Assembly: GCF_029360585.1 (NCBI RefSeq)
Contig: NZ_JAQZSJ010000002.1
Coordinates: forward strand, 372,001 to 436,000
From: Cohnella caldifontis
Lineage (GTDB): Bacteria > Bacillota > Bacilli > Paenibacillales > Paenibacillaceae
DNA length: 64,000 bases
Reading direction: 5' to 3'
The notes below the pieces were generated by a model. It saw only the letters and a program-made list of their open reading frames with translations, was not told where the DNA came from and searched no databases. Of this stretch, positions 1-8,636 are shown one piece after another. Every line of letters starts with the position of its first letter. Positions within the stretch are counted from its first letter, which is position 1. The position numbers were made by a program, and so were the translations under genes.

Positions 1-1116
1 CCCGGACGCGACCAGCAGGTCCACCAGCGGGATTTCTTCGGCTTCTTCCACTTCCGCGCTGGCCATGTCGCGCATCGCCTCGACCAGCTCCTCTTGCCCC
101 AGCTGCGAAACGTCGCCGGAGAAGAGGGATAACGTCACCTTCTCCGCCGTCTCCACCGCTTCCTGCCCATGCACGATGCGGGTCACTTCCCGCGCCAGCG
201 TCCGCTGGGCGGCCCGCTGCTCCGGGTTCGCCTTCAATTCGGCTTCCAGCGCCTCGATTTCGGATTTGGAAAGGAAAGTGAAGTACTTCAGGAACTTGAT
301 GACGTCGGCGTCGTCCGTGTTGATCCAGAACTGGTAGAACTGGTAAGCGGTCGTTTTGCTCCGGTCCAGCCAGACGGCGCCCGACTCGGACTTGCCGAAC
401 TTCTTGCCGTCGCTCTTGGTGACGAGCGGCATCGTCATGCCGAACGCTTCTCGCTCGCCGCCCAGCTTGCCGATCAAATCCAGTCCGGCCGTAATGTTGC
501 CCCATTGGTCGCTACCGCCGATCTGCAGCGAGCAGCCCAGGTCTTCGTACAACCGGTGGAAATCGTAAGCCTGCAGAATCATGTAGCTGAACTCGGTGAA
601 GGAAATGCCTTGCGCGAGCCGCGAGTCCACGGAGTCTTTCGCCAGCATGTAATTGACCGTGAAGTTTTTGCCGACGTCGCGCAGGAACGCGATGACGTCC
701 AGCTTCGCGAGCCAGTCGTAGTTGCTGACCAGCTTGGCCGCGTTCGGCGAGGCGCCAAAGTCCAGGAACCGGGAAAGCTGCTTTTTCAAGCTGTCGGTCC
801 AGGCCGCGACGGTCTCGGGTCCGTTCAAGGACCGTTCGGTCGATCGTCCGCTCGGGTCGCCGATGAGACCGGTGCCTCCCCCCACCAGCGCGATCGGAAT
901 ATGGCCGGCCAGTTGGAACCGGCGAAGCGTCAAGATGGGGAGCAAACTTCCGATGTGCAGGCTGTCCGCCGTCGGATCGAAGCCGCAGTAGAGCACGATC
1001 CGATCGGAGCGCAGCTTGCCGCTGAGCCCCTCCCGGTCCGTGACCTGGTACAGCAGCCCGCGGTATTCCAGGTCGTCCAGCACGTCTTGCGGAATCGCTT
1101 GGTTCGTCGTCGTCAT
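1..1116 (-). CDS. tyrS: Tyrosyl-tRNA synthetase (C-terminus outside window)
   Basis: Charges tRNA-Tyr with tyrosine in the cytoplasm. The minus-strand reading from ATG at 1116 gives about 372 residues with no stop before the window edge, so the C-terminal S4-like RNA-binding domain is cut off. Class I synthetase features are clear: YCGFDPTADSLHIG (HIGH-type motif) near residue 45, GGGTGLIGDPSGR near residue 80, the QIGGSDQWGNI tyrosine-pocket segment, and a KFGKS motif that corresponds to KMSKS. The start is preceded by a GGAGAG ribosome site. A Tyr T-box leader lies directly upstream and should control transcription in response to uncharged tRNA-Tyr. Identity is very secure. Confidence 0.97.
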   Translation of the reverse strand, partial: MTTTNQAIPQDVLDDLEYRGLLYQVTDREGLSGKLRSDRIVLYCGFDPTADSLHIGSLLPILTLRRFQLAGHIPIALVGGGTGLIGDPSGRSTERSLNGPETVAAWTDSLKKQLSRFLDFGASPNAAKLVSNYDWLAKLDVIAFLRDVGKNFTVNYMLAKDSVDSRLAQGISFTEFSYMILQAYDFHRLYEDLGCSLQIGGSDQWGNITAGLDLIGKLGGEREAFGMTMPLVTKSDGKKFGKSESGAVWLDRSKTTAYQFYQFWINTDDADVIKFLKYFTFLSKSEIEALEAELKANPEQRAAQRTLAREVTRIVHGQEAVETAEKVTLSLFSGDVSQLGQEELVEAMRDMASAEVEEAEEIPLVDLLVASG

Positions 1117-1159
1117 TTTCGGATCCTCTCTCCTTCGTTTACGGGCAGCTTAAGCCCGG

Positions 1160-1427
1160 AATGCAAAAAGACCCGTCCCCCTCAAACAGGGACGAGTCAT
1201 CGCGGTACCACCCTCGTTGAACGCGCGCCGGCCGCGCGCGCGTTCCTCTCGAACCGGATAACGGCCGGCTGCCGTCCGTTCCTTCCGCCGCGGCGGTTTC
1301 GGAAGCGGAAGCTCGGGGACGTAATTCGCGTCCGTTCAAGTACCGGCTTGCACCGACCGCCGGCTCTCTGGAACATTGACTCCGAACGCTACTGGGTTCC
1401 CTTCATCGCTTGGTTTGCGAATGTTTG
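1160..1427 (-). promoter_or_regulatory. Tyr-specific T-box riboswitch leader of tyrS
   Basis: On the minus strand the leader carries an AGTA S-turn-like element, AGAGAG, GGTGCAAGCCGG and then GAATTAC, in which TAC (plus-strand 1321-1323) fits the specifier codon for tyrosine. The T-box sequence AGGGTGGTACCGCG is the complement of 1201-1214. It is followed by a GACTCGTCCC / GGGGACGGGTC hairpin and a TTTTT run (plus-strand 1165-1198), the expected intrinsic terminator. The specifier matches the downstream gene, which supports the assignment. Confidence 0.95.
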
Positions 1428-1433
1428 ATTCCC

Positions 1434-1462
1434 GTTATAACATGTTCCGCCAGCCCTGTCAA
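1434..1462 (-). promoter_or_regulatory. Promoter of the tyrS T-box transcript
   Basis: The minus strand has a perfect TTGACA (plus-strand 1457-1462), a 17-bp spacer and TATAAC (1434-1439) with a TG extension. The predicted transcript start near 1427 fits the beginning of the T-box leader. Confidence 0.8.
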
Positions 1463-1510
1463 CTTGCAGGGTTTTCTCCTGTCTAAGGAGGTCAGGTCAA
1501 GGCAAAATGT

Positions 1511-1540
1511 GCTATAATATTTCTGTTTGCAGAAGGAGGC
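1511..1540 (+). promoter_or_regulatory. Extended -10 promoter and RBS of the class A PBP gene
   Basis: TGCTATAAT (TATAAT at 1513-1518) is an extended -10 box; no good -35 is visible. AGAAGGAGG at 1531-1539 lies 6-7 nt before ATG 1546. An in-frame upstream ATG at 1507 would precede the predicted transcript start, so 1546 is preferred. Confidence 0.65.
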
Positions 1541-1545
1541 TGTTT

Positions 1546-4500
1546 ATGGATCAGAAACAACCCCCGCAAAATCCTTCGCCGCCTCGCCGCAAAGGATACG
1601 GTTTCATCGTTGCGGGCAAGATTGCCGGCTTCACCGTGCTGTGGCTCGTGCTGTTCGGCGTGCTGGCCGGGCTGACCGCCGCCGGCGCCGTCGCCGGGTA
1701 CGTAGCCTCGCTGGTCAAGGACGATCCCGTCCGCGATCGGCAATTCATCGAACAGAAAATCGGCGAGAACGCGCAGACCGGCTTCGTCTACTTCCGCGAC
1801 GGCTCCCTTGTCGGCCAGCTGCGCACGGAGGAAGACCAACGTCCCATTACTTACGAGGAAATTCCGAAAACGATGATCGACGCCGTCGTCTCGATCGAAG
1901 ACAAGAACTTTTTCAATCATATCGGCATTGATACGAACGGGTTGCTTCGCGCCGTGAAGCAGCAGCTGCTGAACGAAAGCGTGCAAACGGGCGGCAGCAC
2001 GATCACGCAGCAGGTGGCCCGGCGGGTGTTCCTCACCCTCGACCAGACGCAGAGCCGCAAAGCGAAGGAAATTTTCCTGTCGCTGCGGCTGGAACGCTTT
2101 TTGAGCAAACCGGAAATCATCACGGCATACTTAAACAAAATTCCGTACGGCAACGGGTCTTCCGGTTATCAGCTCGTCGGCATCAAAGCGGCGGCCAAAG
2201 GCATTTTCGGCGTGGACGACCTGAGCACCTTGAACGTGGCCCAGGCCGCTTATTTGGCCGGTCTTCCCCAGCTTCCGTCCCTTTATTCCAACTACACGAG
2301 CAAAGGCGAGTATAACGAGAAGAACATCGCCCGCGCCATCGAGCGCCAGAAGCTCGTGCTCAGGCGCATGCTGGAGGAAGGCAAGATCGACCAGGCGGAG
2401 TACCAGGAAGCGCTGGCCTACGACATCCGCTCGCACCTTGCCAAACCGACCGAAAAAGCGTACAACACGTATCCGTACCTCATGCTGGAAGTGGAGCGCC
2501 AGGCGGCCGAACGGCTCGTGCTGAAGCAGAACCCTGAACTGACGCTCGAGGATTTGAAGAAGAAAGAAAACGCGTCGCTCGTCGAGGACGCGCGCCAGCA
2601 GCTGCTTCGGGGCGGATACAAAATCACGACGACCATCGACAAGAAAGTGTACGACTTGATGCACGACGTGGCCGAAAACCCGAAAAACTTCTCTCCCGAC
2701 AGCAAGACGAAAGGCGTGGAACAGACGGCCGCCGTCATGTTGGATAACAAAACCGGCGCCATCCTCGGCATGATCGAGGGCCGCGACTTCCATCTCGAGC
2801 AGATGAATTTCGCCACCCAAATGACGAGGCAGCCGGGCTCCGCGATGAAACCGATCGCGGCTTACTTGCCCGCGATCGAGAAAGGGCTGATCCAGCCCGC
2901 CAGCGTCATCGACGATTCGCCGATCATTTTGAACAACGGAGGCTCGTCCAAACATATCCCGAAAAACTCTAACAACAAGTACTCGGGACTGGTCACCGCG
3001 CGGACCGCGCTCAACAAATCGCTCAATATCCCGGCTTTGAAGGTGTTCCTGGACAAAGTGACCATCCCCGAAGCCTGGAAATTCGCGAAATCCCTCGGCA
3101 TCACGACGCTGACGGAAAGCGACAACCATGCGCAAACGGGCGTCATCGGCGGCCTGGCCTACGGGGTCTCGGTCGAGGAATTGACCAATGCCTACAGCGC
3201 CATCGCCAACAAAGGCGTGTTCAACGACGCGTACCTGATCGAGAACATCACGACGATCGACGGCCAGACCGTCTACCAGCATAAGGCCGAACCCAAGCGG
3301 GTCGTGTCCGAACAGTCCGCGTACCTCATGACGGACATGCTGAGAACGGTCGTGACCGAAGGCACCGCCACCATGGTCAAGGCCAAGTTCAAAAATTACG
3401 GCAAGATCCCGATCGTCGGCAAAACGGGAACGACGCAGAACTACGGCGACGTCTGGTTCGAGGGGTTCACGCCGGACATCACGCTCGGCGTCTGGGCCGG
3501 CTACGAGCAGCAGATCCACACGCTCTCCGGGGAAGGCAAGGATCGGGCCAAGCTGATCTGGGCCAGCGTCATGAACGCGGTGACGGAAGCCAGACCCGAG
3601 CTGTTCCCGACCAAATCGTTCGCGAAGCCCGACGGCCTCGTCTCGGTGACCGTCTCCAGCGTCAGCGGCAAGCTGCCGACGGATTTGACCAAGGAAGCCG
3701 GCAAGCTCGTGACGGATTTGTTCAACCGCAAGTATGTCCCGAAGGAAGCGGACGACGCCCTCGTCAAAATGAAATACATCTCCTATAACGGGGTCAATTA
3801 CGTACCGCTTCCGGAAACGCCGGAAGACATGCTCCGCGAAGCCGTCATGGTGAAACGGGAGAAGCCGCTCGACGTGCTGATGGAAGAAATCCAGGCAGCG
3901 CTCGGCAAAGTGGCCGCCCAAAACCGCAAGTCGATGGCCTACTATTTGCCGGCGGACGCGGCGAACAGCGCGCCCGGCAAGCCGGATCCCCGCGTGGAGG
4001 ACGGCAGCGCCCCTCCCGCTCCGGGAGACGTGACCGCCGAAACCGTCGGACCGACGGTGCAGATCGGATTTTCCGCGGTCGGCGCGGAAGACGTCGTCGG
4101 CTATCGGCTCTACCGTTCCGCCGACGGCGTGAACTTCGAAAAAATCGGCAATTCGATCCTGACGGGCGAGCCAACCAAGTTCACGGACCCCACGGCCGGA
4201 GGAATGGCCTACAGCTACTATGTGACCGCGGTCGACGTAGGCGGCAACGAATCGCCGCGAAGCGCCGTCGTCCGTTCCGACGGATCGTCCGGCGGTTACG
4301 ATCCGAATGCCGGCGGCAACGGCTCCGTGATCGATCCGGGCAGCATCGGGGGCACCCCGTCGGGGAGCGGGCCTTCCGCTCCTCAAGGGCTGAACGCCCA
4401 AACGACGGATCTCGGCGTTACGCTTACCTGGCAGGCGAATTCGGGCGACGAAGGCGTTACCTCTTATAAAGTCTATTACTCCGCCAGCCAGACCGGCAGC

Positions 4501-4641
4501 TTCAAGCTGCTGGGCAGCTCGGTGCAAAACCGCTTCGAATACGTTTCCCCGCTCAGCAGCGGCTGGTACCGGGTAACGGCCGTCGGTCCGGGCGGAGAAT
4601 CCGCTCCGTCGACGGCGGTGGAGGCCAAATCGGGCGGTTGA
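1546..4641 (+). CDS. Class A penicillin-binding protein (GT51 transglycosylase + transpeptidase) with C-terminal FN3 domains
   Basis: Bifunctional peptidoglycan synthase of 1031 residues anchored in the cytoplasmic membrane. A short Pro/Arg-rich cytoplasmic tail is followed by one membrane segment (about residues 18-52). The GT51 domain shows EDKNFFNH with the catalytic Glu near residue 118, then GGSTITQQ and YLNKIPYGNG. The transpeptidase domain has the active Ser in GSAMK (S432/K435), an SLN motif, and KTGTTQ (K626). Two fibronectin type III-like repeats at the C-terminus (about 820-920 and 945-1028) are separated by a Gly/Ser linker. This architecture resembles PonA-type PBPs of Bacillus, but synteny does not settle the symbol, so it is left blank. 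A strong terminator follows. Confidence 0.95.
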   Translation: MDQKQPPQNPSPPRRKGYGFIVAGKIAGFTVLWLVLFGVLAGLTAAGAVAGYVASLVKDDPVRDRQFIEQKIGENAQTGFVYFRDGSLVGQLRTEEDQRPITYEEIPKTMIDAVVSIEDKNFFNHIGIDTNGLLRAVKQQLLNESVQTGGSTITQQVARRVFLTLDQTQSRKAKEIFLSLRLERFLSKPEIITAYLNKIPYGNGSSGYQLVGIKAAAKGIFGVDDLSTLNVAQAAYLAGLPQLPSLYSNYTSKGEYNEKNIARAIERQKLVLRRMLEEGKIDQAEYQEALAYDIRSHLAKPTEKAYNTYPYLMLEVERQAAERLVLKQNPELTLEDLKKKENASLVEDARQQLLRGGYKITTTIDKKVYDLMHDVAENPKNFSPDSKTKGVEQTAAVMLDNKTGAILGMIEGRDFHLEQMNFATQMTRQPGSAMKPIAAYLPAIEKGLIQPASVIDDSPIILNNGGSSKHIPKNSNNKYSGLVTARTALNKSLNIPALKVFLDKVTIPEAWKFAKSLGITTLTESDNHAQTGVIGGLAYGVSVEELTNAYSAIANKGVFNDAYLIENITTIDGQTVYQHKAEPKRVVSEQSAYLMTDMLRTVVTEGTATMVKAKFKNYGKIPIVGKTGTTQNYGDVWFEGFTPDITLGVWAGYEQQIHTLSGEGKDRAKLIWASVMNAVTEARPELFPTKSFAKPDGLVSVTVSSVSGKLPTDLTKEAGKLVTDLFNRKYVPKEADDALVKMKYISYNGVNYVPLPETPEDMLREAVMVKREKPLDVLMEEIQAALGKVAAQNRKSMAYYLPADAANSAPGKPDPRVEDGSAPPAPGDVTAETVGPTVQIGFSAVGAEDVVGYRLYRSADGVNFEKIGNSILTGEPTKFTDPTAGGMAYSYYVTAVDVGGNESPRSAVVRSDGSSGGYDPNAGGNGSVIDPGSIGGTPSGSGPSAPQGLNAQTTDLGVTLTWQANSGDEGVTSYKVYYSASQTGSFKLLGSSVQNRFEYVSPLSSGWYRVTAVGPGGESAPSTAVEAKSGG

Positions 4642-4665
4642 CCGACAACCTCGCCATACCGCGGC

Positions 4666-4703
4666 AAAATCCCCTCAAGCGATGTGCTTGAGGGGATTTT
4701 TGG
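4666..4703 (+). terminator. Rho-independent terminator after the PBP gene
   Basis: AAAATCCCCTCAAGC and GCTTGAGGGGATTTT form a 15-bp stem with a 5-nt loop, ending in a T run. The A-rich left arm lets it work in both directions, so it may also end the converging acsA transcript. Confidence 0.85.
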
Positions 4704-4730
4704 TTGCCGTTTGAACTTGGGGAAAGTCAA

Positions 4731-6449
4731 TCAGTCCTCGATCGTGGACAGGTCGCCCGTGGGAAGGTTCAATTCCCAAGCCTTCAACACCCGTCTCATG
4801 ATCTTGCCGCTGCGCGTTTTCGGCAATTTGTCCTTGAACTCGATTTCGCGCGGCGCCGCGTGGGCGGACAGCCCTTCCTTCACGAATTTCGCGATGTCGG
4901 CCTTCAGCTCCTCCGAAGGCGTATAGCCTTCCCGCAGCGAGATAAACGCTTTGATGATTTCCCCGCGCAGAGGGTCCGGCTTTCCGATGACGCCGGCTTC
5001 CGCGACGGCCGGATGCTCCACCAGCTTGCTCTCGACCTCGAACGGCCCGACCCGTTCGCCGGACGTATTGATGACGTCGTCGATTCGGCCCTGGAACCAG
5101 AAGTACCCTTCTTCGTCCCGGTAAGCGGAGTCACCCGACACATACCAGCCGGGAATCCGGAAATACTCCTCGTACTTGGCCGGGTTGTTCCAGATTTTGC
5201 GCATCATGGACGGCCACGGCGTCCGGATCGCCAGGTTGCCCATCCGCAGCGGGGGCAGCTCGTTGCCCTGGTCGTCGATGATGGCGGCCTGGACGCCCGG
5301 AATCGGACGGCCCATGGATCCCGGTTTGATCGGCATGCTTGGATAGTTGCAAATCAGCTGGCCGCCGGTTTCCGTCATCCACCACGTATCGTGGATGCGC
5401 TGCCCGTATACTTTGTACCCCCAACGGACGACTTCGGGGTTCAGCGGTTCGCCGACGCTGAGCACGTGGCGCAAGCTCGACAGGTCGAACGGCTTGACCG
5501 CTTCGTCGCCGGCGCCCATCAGCATCCGGAACGCGGTCGGCGCGCTGTACCATACGGTCACTTTGTATTTCTCAAGGGTGGAGTACCAGTCTTGCGGGCT
5601 GAACCGTCCGCCCCGGATGACGTTGGTGACGCCGTTCAGCCACGGCGCGAACACCCCGTAGGACGTTCCGGTAACCCAGCCCGGGTCCGCCGTGCACCAG
5701 TAGACGTCGTCTTCCCGCAAATCCAGCACGATCCGGCCGGTATGGTAATGCTGGATCATGGCGTTCTGGACGTGGAAAACGCCTTTCGGCTTGCCCGTCG
5801 ATCCGGACGTATAATGGAGAATGAGGCCGTCCTCGCGGTCCAGCCATTCGATTTCCGCCTCTTCGGAGGCTCCGTCCATCGCTTTCGCGTAATCGACGAT
5901 GCCGTCCCCTTCCTGCACGCCTTCGCCGTAGACGATCACGTGCTTAAGATCGGGCAAGTCCGCGCGGGGAACGCGGGACAGCAAGGCCGGCGTCGTGACG
6001 ATGGCGACGGCGCCGCTGTCTTGGAGCCGGTCGCGCACGGCCGTTTCCATGAACGCTTCGAACAACGGACCTACGACGGCCCCGACCTTCAGAATGCCGA
6101 GCAGGCTGGCATACAGTTCCGGCGTTCTCGGCATGAAAATGAAGACGCGGTCGCCCTTGCCGATTCCGAGTCCGCGCAGCACGTTGGCGAACCGGTTCGA
6201 CAGCTTGGAGAGCTGCGCGTACGTATAGCTTTCGTCCCGAACGGGATCGCTGTAATATAACGCGATTTTATCCCCGCGTCCTTCCGCCGCGTGCCGGTCG
6301 ATGGCTTCGTACGCCATGTTGACTTTCCCGGTCTTTGACCACGTGAAATGAGATTCGACGTCCTCCCAACGGAAAGACTTCACCGCTTCTTCGTAAGGAC
6401 CCATGTTGGAGACCGCGGCGGTCGCGGCCAGCTTTTCGTTGTGTTCCAT
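4731..6449 (-). CDS. acsA: Acetyl-CoA synthetase (AMP-forming)
   Basis: Converts acetate, ATP and CoA to acetyl-CoA, AMP and PPi, allowing growth on or recapture of acetate. The 572-residue length equals that of Bacillus AcsA as I remember it, and the sequence is close throughout. The adenylation core YTSGSTGKPKGV is at about residue 215, WWMTETGG at about 345, and the C-terminal PKTRSGKIMRR holds the catalytic lysine that AcuA acetylates in Bacillus. It is transcribed divergently from acuA, its known modifier. A cre-like site sits just downstream of its predicted start of transcription, so CcpA repression is likely. Confidence 0.97.
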   Translation of the reverse strand: MEHNEKLAATAAVSNMGPYEEAVKSFRWEDVESHFTWSKTGKVNMAYEAIDRHAAEGRGDKIALYYSDPVRDESYTYAQLSKLSNRFANVLRGLGIGKGDRVFIFMPRTPELYASLLGILKVGAVVGPLFEAFMETAVRDRLQDSGAVAIVTTPALLSRVPRADLPDLKHVIVYGEGVQEGDGIVDYAKAMDGASEEAEIEWLDREDGLILHYTSGSTGKPKGVFHVQNAMIQHYHTGRIVLDLREDDVYWCTADPGWVTGTSYGVFAPWLNGVTNVIRGGRFSPQDWYSTLEKYKVTVWYSAPTAFRMLMGAGDEAVKPFDLSSLRHVLSVGEPLNPEVVRWGYKVYGQRIHDTWWMTETGGQLICNYPSMPIKPGSMGRPIPGVQAAIIDDQGNELPPLRMGNLAIRTPWPSMMRKIWNNPAKYEEYFRIPGWYVSGDSAYRDEEGYFWFQGRIDDVINTSGERVGPFEVESKLVEHPAVAEAGVIGKPDPLRGEIIKAFISLREGYTPSEELKADIAKFVKEGLSAHAAPREIEFKDKLPKTRSGKIMRRVLKAWELNLPTGDLSTIED

Positions 6450-6506
6450 TTCCTTGTTCCCCTTCCCGTCTGGATTCCCGTCCCTCTTGCGGGTTGGCTA
6501 TACGAA

Positions 6507-6520
6507 CGTAATCGCTTACA
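6507..6520 (-). promoter_or_regulatory. cre-like CcpA operator in the acsA leader
   Basis: The minus strand reads TGTAAGCGATTACG, which differs from the cre consensus TGWAANCGNTNWCA only at the last base. It lies about 25-35 nt downstream of the predicted acsA transcript start, a road-block position. The ccpA gene itself is 3 kb away. Catabolite control of acsA and acuABC through cre sites is established in Bacillus subtilis; its use here is inferred. Confidence 0.7.
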
Positions 6521-6549
6521 TTTTGGAGACTCCGTCTCCGCCAATAAGC

Positions 6550-6558
6550 ATTATAACA
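6550..6558 (-). promoter_or_regulatory. Extended -10 promoter of acsA
   Basis: TGTTATAAT on the minus strand is a TGn-extended -10 box (TATAAT = plus-strand 6550-6555); the -35 is poor. Predicted transcript start is near 6543, leaving a leader of about 95 nt that contains the cre-like site. Confidence 0.6.
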
Positions 6559-6609
6559 CAGCGCCGCGTGCCGGCGCATGGATTTGCGGGCGAAATTCCG
6601 ATACTCGAA

Positions 6610-6638
6610 GGGACAAAATCTTCCGCCTGGTGTATAAT
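6610..6638 (+). promoter_or_regulatory. Promoter of acuA
   Basis: GGGACA at 6610-6615 (4 of 6 to consensus), 17 bp, then TATAAT at 6633-6638. The acuA start is about 70 nt downstream. Confidence 0.5.
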
Positions 6639-6707
6639 GGCGTCAAATCCGCGGCCGCCGCCGCACGGCATGACCGCCGCGGCCATCCGCTTTTGTGGGG
6701 AGATCGC

Positions 6708-7340
6708 ATGAAGCACGTCAAGATCGAAGTTGCCCATACGATCGAACGGAACGGGCGCAAGCTCGTCGTCGAAGGTCCGATACCGCCCGAACGGCTCCGG
6801 ACGTATACGCTCCACCCTTCCCTCGACGCTTTCCGCAAACCGAATGACCAGCACGAAGCGCTGGTCGAGATCGCGAGCCTTCCCGAAGGACGGATCATCG
6901 CCGCCCGGGAAGGCGACGTGATCGCCGGGTACGTGACGTTCCACTACCCGGACGAGCTGGAACGTTGGTCCGAAGGCGGAATGGACGACTTGATCGAGCT
7001 GGGAGCCATCGAAGTCGCGGACGAATACCGATCGCTCGGACTGGGCAAAGCGATGCTGGCCGCCGCCTTCGAGCACGGACAGCTCGACAACGCGATCGTC
7101 TATACGACCGAATATTATTGGCATTGGGATTTGGAAGGCAGCAAACTTTCCGTATGGGAGTACCGGGACATGATGGAACGGCTGATGAAATCCGTCGGCA
7201 TGGTCTGGTTCGCCACGGACGATCCGGAAATTTGCGCGCACCCGGCGAATTGCCTGATGGTCCGGATCGGCAAAGACGTGCCGCTGGAATCGGCGGAAAA
7301 GTTCGACCGGGTCCGGTTCAGGCAGCGATTCATGTATTGA
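6708..7340 (+). CDS. acuA: Protein lysine acetyltransferase AcuA
   Basis: GNAT-family acetyltransferase of 210 residues, the size of Bacillus AcuA. In Bacillus it acetylates and inactivates AcsA. The acetyl-CoA-binding region is visible as IEVADEYRSLGLGKAMLAAA (about residues 102-121). The start is ATG 6708 because GTGGGGA lies 6-7 nt upstream; the longer open frame upstream crosses the promoter. It is divergent from acsA and followed by acuC after 73 bp. In Bacillus acuB comes between the two, but no CBS-domain gene is present here. Confidence 0.95.
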   Translation: MKHVKIEVAHTIERNGRKLVVEGPIPPERLRTYTLHPSLDAFRKPNDQHEALVEIASLPEGRIIAAREGDVIAGYVTFHYPDELERWSEGGMDDLIELGAIEVADEYRSLGLGKAMLAAAFEHGQLDNAIVYTTEYYWHWDLEGSKLSVWEYRDMMERLMKSVGMVWFATDDPEICAHPANCLMVRIGKDVPLESAEKFDRVRFRQRFMY

Positions 7341-7413
7341 CGGGCCGAACCGGAGCGTTAGTGCGCTAGTGCACTAGAGTACCGGGGCACCGGAGAAAGG
7401 CAGGAGACGCGAG

Positions 7414-8604
7414 TTGAAGTCCAGAACCGTATGGGTGGATTCGTCCGCCGCAGGGCGGTACCGTTTCCATGACGAGCACCCATTCCACCCGATTCGTCTT
7501 TCGCTTACGGAGCAGCTGCTTCGGTTATCGGGCGCGCTAGACGCCTCCCAGACGATCGACTCGCTCCCGGCAACGGAAGCCGAACGTTCCGTACGCGCGC
7601 TGCATCGGCCGGACTATGTAGCGGCCGTGCTGGCCTTAAGCGCGGAACGTCCCGCCCCGGAAGCCGTCCGGAAGGCGGAAACGTACGGGCTGCATCCCGA
7701 CGGGGACACGCCCTATTTCGCCGGCATGCATGAGGCGGCCGTCTCCATCGTCGCCGGCTCGCTCGCGGCCGCGGACGCCGTGATGTCCGGCTTCGCCTCG
7801 CGCGCGCTGCATTTGGCCGGGGGGCTGCATCATGCCTTCCCGGAACGGGCTGCCGGCTTCTGCGTCTACAACGATGCCGCCGCCGCGATTTCCCGCATCC
7901 GGGAGGCGTACGGCAGCCGGGTGCTGTACGTCGACACCGACGTCCATCACGGAGACGGCGTGCAGTGGTTTTTCTATACCGATCCGGACGTGTTCACGTT
8001 CTCGATCCATGAGACGGGCAAATATTTGTTTCCCGGGACGGGCTTCGCCCATGAACGCGGAGCGTCCTCCGGCTACGGGGCTTGCCTCAATCTGTCCATG
8101 GAGCCGTATACGGAGGACGACTCTTGGCTGGAATGCTTCGAAACCGCGCTGGAGAAGGCGGCATCCGTCTTCCGCCCGGACGTCGTCGTCAGCCAGCACG
8201 GGTGCGACGCCCACGCCTTCGATCCGCTCGCGCACGTCCATTGCAGCATGAGAATCTATCGGGAAATGCCCCGGATGATCCGTTCCGTCGCGGACCGTTA
8301 CGCGGACGGCCGATGGATCGCGCTGGGCGGCGGCGGGTACGACCACTATCGCGTCGCCCCCCGGGCTTGGGGACTGCTGTGGCTGGAAATGAACGGACAC
8401 CCGCTGCTCGAAGCGATCGACGCTTTCCCTTGCGGGCCTGCGCTGCCGTCCGGCTGGCCGCTGCCGGGCACGGGCGCGGTCCCTCCGGAGATGCCGGCCA
8501 CCTGGCTCGACGACACCTCGCGATGGGCGCCCATGCCCCGGCGGAGCGAAATCGCCGCCAACAACCGCAAAATGCTGGAGCTTGCGCTCCAGCATCTGGG
8601 CTAA
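7414..8604 (+). CDS. acuC: Acetoin utilization protein AcuC (class I/II HDAC-like deacetylase)
   Basis: Zn-dependent histone-deacetylase-fold protein of 396 residues that in Bacillus removes the inhibitory acetyl group from AcsA. Family motifs are present: HPFHPIRL near the N-terminus, LHLAGGLHHAF (paired His) near residue 135, YVDTDVHHGDGVQ (metal Asp/His) near residue 172, and GGGGYDHYRVAPRAW near residue 310. Translation probably starts at TTG 7414, which has GCAGGAGA a few bases upstream. With acuA and acsA it forms a reversible acetylation switch on acetate activation. Confidence 0.93.
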   Translation: MKSRTVWVDSSAAGRYRFHDEHPFHPIRLSLTEQLLRLSGALDASQTIDSLPATEAERSVRALHRPDYVAAVLALSAERPAPEAVRKAETYGLHPDGDTPYFAGMHEAAVSIVAGSLAAADAVMSGFASRALHLAGGLHHAFPERAAGFCVYNDAAAAISRIREAYGSRVLYVDTDVHHGDGVQWFFYTDPDVFTFSIHETGKYLFPGTGFAHERGASSGYGACLNLSMEPYTEDDSWLECFETALEKAASVFRPDVVVSQHGCDAHAFDPLAHVHCSMRIYREMPRMIRSVADRYADGRWIALGGGGYDHYRVAPRAWGLLWLEMNGHPLLEAIDAFPCGPALPSGWPLPGTGAVPPEMPATWLDDTSRWAPMPRRSEIAANNRKMLELALQHLG

Positions 8605-8636
8605 ACGTATAAGCGTGACGCGCAAACCCATCCGTC

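Noticed and set aside
2131..4527. 798-residue minus-strand open frame inside the PBP gene
   Set aside because: Arg/His/Gly-rich shadow of the PBP reading frame, without family features.
7341..7413. acuB or a remnant of it between acuA and acuC
   Set aside because: The 73-bp gap is too short and has no CBS-like coding sequence.
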